Source of the DNA: an uncultured Maribacter sp.
GTDB taxonomy: Bacteria; Bacteroidota; Bacteroidia; Flavobacteriales; Flavobacteriaceae
NCBI GenBank assembly: GCA_905479535.1
Contig: CAJQMW010000230.1
Location: forward strand, 1 to 6,640
Reading direction: 5' to 3'
DNA: 6,640 bases
Shown here piece after piece: positions 4,529 to 6,640 of the stretch; the stretch's first letter is position 1, and each line of letters begins with the position of its first letter. Made by a program: the position numbers and the translations under genes. The notes beneath the pieces are model-generated. The model was given only the letters and a program-made list of their open reading frames with translations, did not search any database and had not been told where the DNA came from.

Positions 4529-5593
4529 ATGGGAAAGATACAAACAAATCTGGGTCTGCTTATCTTAGGTGTTTTTATATCTATTTCTTGTTTTAGCCAA
4601 AAAGAGGACAAAAGCAAAAAATTAGGTAAAGTCTCAAAATTATTTAGGACCTCGACCATTCTTCCTGTCCACATGTCCTATAGCAATAGAGATCTAAAAA
4701 AACTTACCAACGATAGCACGTACATCAACATTGATCTTACCTATTTGGAGGATAGTGATACCCTTAGAACATTGCCCGTTAGGGTAAGGGCCAGGGGAAA
4801 TTTTAGACGTAAAAACTGCTATTTTTCACCGGTAAAAATGAAAATTAAAAAGGACAACGCAAAAGGCACGTTGTTCAAAGGAAATAAAGAACTGAAGTTG
4901 GTTCTTCCATGTTTGAAAGAGAGCAATACCAATGATAATGTTATAAAGGAACTGTTAGCGTACAAGCTCTATGAAACCGTTTCCCCCTACCACTTTAAGA
5001 CGAGACTGCTAGACTTAACCCTGAATGAACAAAAAGGCAAAAAGATACAAGAACATAAAATTAAGGCATTTTTTATAGAGGATATAGATGAGTTGGAAGA
5101 TCGTTTTGGGGGAAAGAAGTTAAAAAGGAATGTACATCCTCTGCAACAGGACTCATTGAATTCTGTTCGTAATGCATTTTTTCAGTACATGATCGGGAAT
5201 ACCGATTTTTCCACGGGATACCAACATAACCAGAAGATTCTATTTTTAAATGGTTCGTCCATACCCATTCCTTACGATTTTGATATGTCCGGGTTGTGCA
5301 ACACAAGCTATTCTGTTGTTTCCCAAATTGATGGATTGGTATTGCCTCTGGAGAAAGTTACGGATCGTTTGTACAGAGGATTTAAAAGATCCGATGCTAC
5401 GATGCAATCTATACGGAATGAATTTTTAGAAAATCAATCAAAAATGATCGCTATTTTGGAGGCCCACAGGGCGTACTTTGAAAACGCTAAAGAATATGAA
5501 AAATGTAAAAAATATATTTTAGAATTCTTTATTCTAATTCAGGCACCCGCAACTTTTAAATCGGAAATTTTAGATAAGCGAAGGGTAAAATAG
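4529..5593 (+). CDS. Exported CotH-kinase-like protein
   Basis: The 354-aa product begins with an export signal: MGKIQ, a hydrophobic stretch at 8-20, then SCFSQ-KED. Cleavage by signal peptidase I after Gln24 is the usual flavobacterial style, although Cys21 could alternatively be lipidated. The body follows the CotH-type kinase fold in order: RARGNFRRK (87-95) at the place of the RGNSS-like motif, KGNKELKLVL (117-126), NVIKELLAYKLY (137-148), the IKAFFIED strand (178-185) at the place of the Y.l.E motif, GNTDFSTGYQHN (223-234) at the catalytic-loop position, and PYDFDMSG (248-255) at the metal-binding DFD position. CotH proteins of spore formers phosphorylate other secreted proteins. The Asp226, His233/Asn234 and Asp250/Asp252 pattern suggests activity may be retained, but this is inference and the substrate is unknown. 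It converges with the phosphatase gene, 6 bp between stops, with no room for a normal terminator between them. Confidence 0.72.
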   Translation: MGKIQTNLGLLILGVFISISCFSQKEDKSKKLGKVSKLFRTSTILPVHMSYSNRDLKKLTNDSTYINIDLTYLEDSDTLRTLPVRVRARGNFRRKNCYFSPVKMKIKKDNAKGTLFKGNKELKLVLPCLKESNTNDNVIKELLAYKLYETVSPYHFKTRLLDLTLNEQKGKKIQEHKIKAFFIEDIDELEDRFGGKKLKRNVHPLQQDSLNSVRNAFFQYMIGNTDFSTGYQHNQKILFLNGSSIPIPYDFDMSGLCNTSYSVVSQIDGLVLPLEKVTDRLYRGFKRSDATMQSIRNEFLENQSKMIAILEAHRAYFENAKEYEKCKKYILEFFILIQAPATFKSEILDKRRVK

Positions 5594-5599
5594 CCCGTA

Positions 5600-6640
5600 T
5601 TATTTATCAAATAATTCGGTCAGCGGTTTTCCCTGTGATGCACTTGGTAAAGGAATGTTAAGTAACATAGAGATGGTTGGTGCTATGTCTATTGGATTTA
5701 CCGCTCTAACAGATTCTCCTTGGGAAATTCCTGCGCCCATCCAAACCATAGGTACTTGAGTGTCATAGGTATATCCTGATCCATGTACGGTGCCATTAAC
5801 ATTTTCAACATCAATATTCGGATTAGGGTGTATAATGGTTCCGGAAGTATAGGTTACCAGAACATCCCCCGATCTTTTTATATGGTACCCGTTCTGAATG
5901 GTTTTTCGCAAACCTTCTTCGTAGACATGGGTTTGTAAGTCTTCCGCGGTAAGCGCCAAGGAAACCTCTGGTAGTGTCGTTAAGAAATCCGAAGCCTCTT
6001 TTTGCACTAGAGGCAATGTCAATTTATTCTTGTCAATAGTGGTCTTGTTTAGAAATAGATTGTTCCCATTTACGGTACTTACCCACGAATCATCCCCGTA
6101 TTTACTATCCAAAAAGGCTTCTAATTTCCTTGCGTCCCCGGTAGTGCGGGCAATGGCAGCATCCAGCTTATTTTCCTTTAAAAAAGAAACGTTCTGTATG
6201 GCCCCGTGATCGGAGGTAAGAAACAGGGTATAATTGCCTTTTCCCACCTCAGCATCAAGTGTGTCAAAAAGCAGAGCTAAATCCTTGTCCAATCTAAGAT
6301 AAATATCCTCCATTTCTTTAGATTGTGGTCCAAAGGTGTGGCCAATAACATCAGGTACGGAATAACTTATATTCAAAAAATCAGTATTCTCATCCATACC
6401 CAATTTCTCTTCTTTCAAAGCGGTAATAGCAAATTCTGTAAGTAACGTATTTCCTTTTGGCGAAACCCACAACAACTGAAACTCTGTCCCTTTCGCTCTA
6501 GAGACTTCTCTCATAGTCTTAAAATCATAAGGGAATGTTGGGCTCGTTTTTCCACTCAAGGCAGGTTCAAATGAATTGTCGTCGGATGCACTGGCGGTAT
6601 AGGTTTCTATTGGATACAAAGTATTCCAGGTTTCATTCAA
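5600..6640 (-). CDS. PafA-type alkaline phosphatase / type I phosphodiesterase, C-terminal part
   Basis: This gene runs off the right edge, so its 5' end is missing. The first codon visible is TTG and is most likely an internal Leu, not a start. The 346 residues cover the C-terminal majority of an alkaline phosphatase superfamily enzyme. Metal ligands are visible as SVPDVIGH (Asp97, His101), TSDHG (Asp144, His145) and GTVHGSGYTYDTQVPM (His286). WNTLYPIETY at the edge and the PTISMLLNIPLPSASQGKPL ending are typical of the PafA family of Bacteroidota phosphatases, which are secreted or periplasmic and hydrolyse phosphate esters. The nucleophile Thr/Ser and the first metal-binding Asp lie outside the window, so monoesterase and diesterase activity cannot be separated here. 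The name pafA would be plausible but is not assigned. All ligands present are intact. Confidence 0.9.
   Translation of the reverse strand: MNETWNTLYPIETYTASASDDNSFEPALSGKTSPTFPYDFKTMREVSRAKGTEFQLLWVSPKGNTLLTEFAITALKEEKLGMDENTDFLNISYSVPDVIGHTFGPQSKEMEDIYLRLDKDLALLFDTLDAEVGKGNYTLFLTSDHGAIQNVSFLKENKLDAAIARTTGDARKLEAFLDSKYGDDSWVSTVNGNNLFLNKTTIDKNKLTLPLVQKEASDFLTTLPEVSLALTAEDLQTHVYEEGLRKTIQNGYHIKRSGDVLVTYTSGTIIHPNPNIDVENVNGTVHGSGYTYDTQVPMVWMGAGISQGESVRAVNPIDIAPTISMLLNIPLPSASQGKPLTELFDK

Noticed and set aside
5073..5306. 77-aa open frame on the minus strand
   Set aside because: It is antisense to the conserved catalytic-motif part of the CotH-like gene.
5583..5596. GGGTAAAATAGCCC as a terminator between the convergent genes
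   Set aside because: Only three G-C pairs with an AT loop and no T-tract directly after; too weak.
6638..6640. TTG at the right edge as the start of the phosphatase
   Set aside because: The family needs an N-terminal part with the nucleophile and first metal ligand, so the frame must continue beyond the window and TTG is most likely an internal Leu codon.

Overview
The window looks like chromosome from a member of the Bacteroidota, probably a marine Flavobacteriaceae. The DNA is AT-rich. Most starts lack a Shine-Dalgarno sequence at normal spacing. One good promoter candidate fits the Bacteroidota pattern (TTTG, 19 nt, then TAnnTTTG-like). The protein set also fits: a Cys-anchored acidic lipoprotein, a PafA-type phosphatase, and a GpsA with a GPCHAEE motif. 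This assignment is inferred from sequence style, not from a database match.

Layout from left to right: (1) 103-1179 (+), an acidic repeat lipoprotein with a lipocalin-like C-terminus, with a promoter candidate upstream and a strong intrinsic terminator at 1299-1341. (2) 1555-1983 (+), a stand-alone response-regulator receiver related to the LytTR-type regulators but without the DNA-binding half. (3) 1984-2551, a 568-base gene-free stretch. It holds a hairpin with a T-tract on the minus side, then a 235-bp non-coding element with perfect terminal inverted repeats and an 8-bp flanking direct duplication (MITE-like). A REP-like double hairpin sits inside that element, and a further CTATCG/CGATAG repeat pair lies outside it. 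(4) 2552-3550 (-), gpsA. (5) 3630-3770 (+), a doubtful 46-aa ORF. (6) 3754-4443 (-), a small bestrophin-like membrane protein whose real start may lie further upstream at a non-standard codon. (7) 4529-5593 (+), an exported CotH-kinase-like protein. A perfect 16-nt dyad lies between genes 6 and 7. (8) 5600 to the right edge (-), the C-terminal part of a PafA-type alkaline phosphatase/phosphodiesterase, converging on gene 7 with only 6 bases between the stops.

The genes do not form an evident operon or a single pathway. Strands alternate and most genes are separately transcribed. I see no CRISPR array, defence island, prophage, tRNA or rRNA. The most distinctive items are the MITE-like element with its internal REP-like structure, the duplicated acidic architecture of the lipoprotein, the orphan receiver, and the CotH-like/PafA-like convergent pair. 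I do not claim a new multi-gene system.
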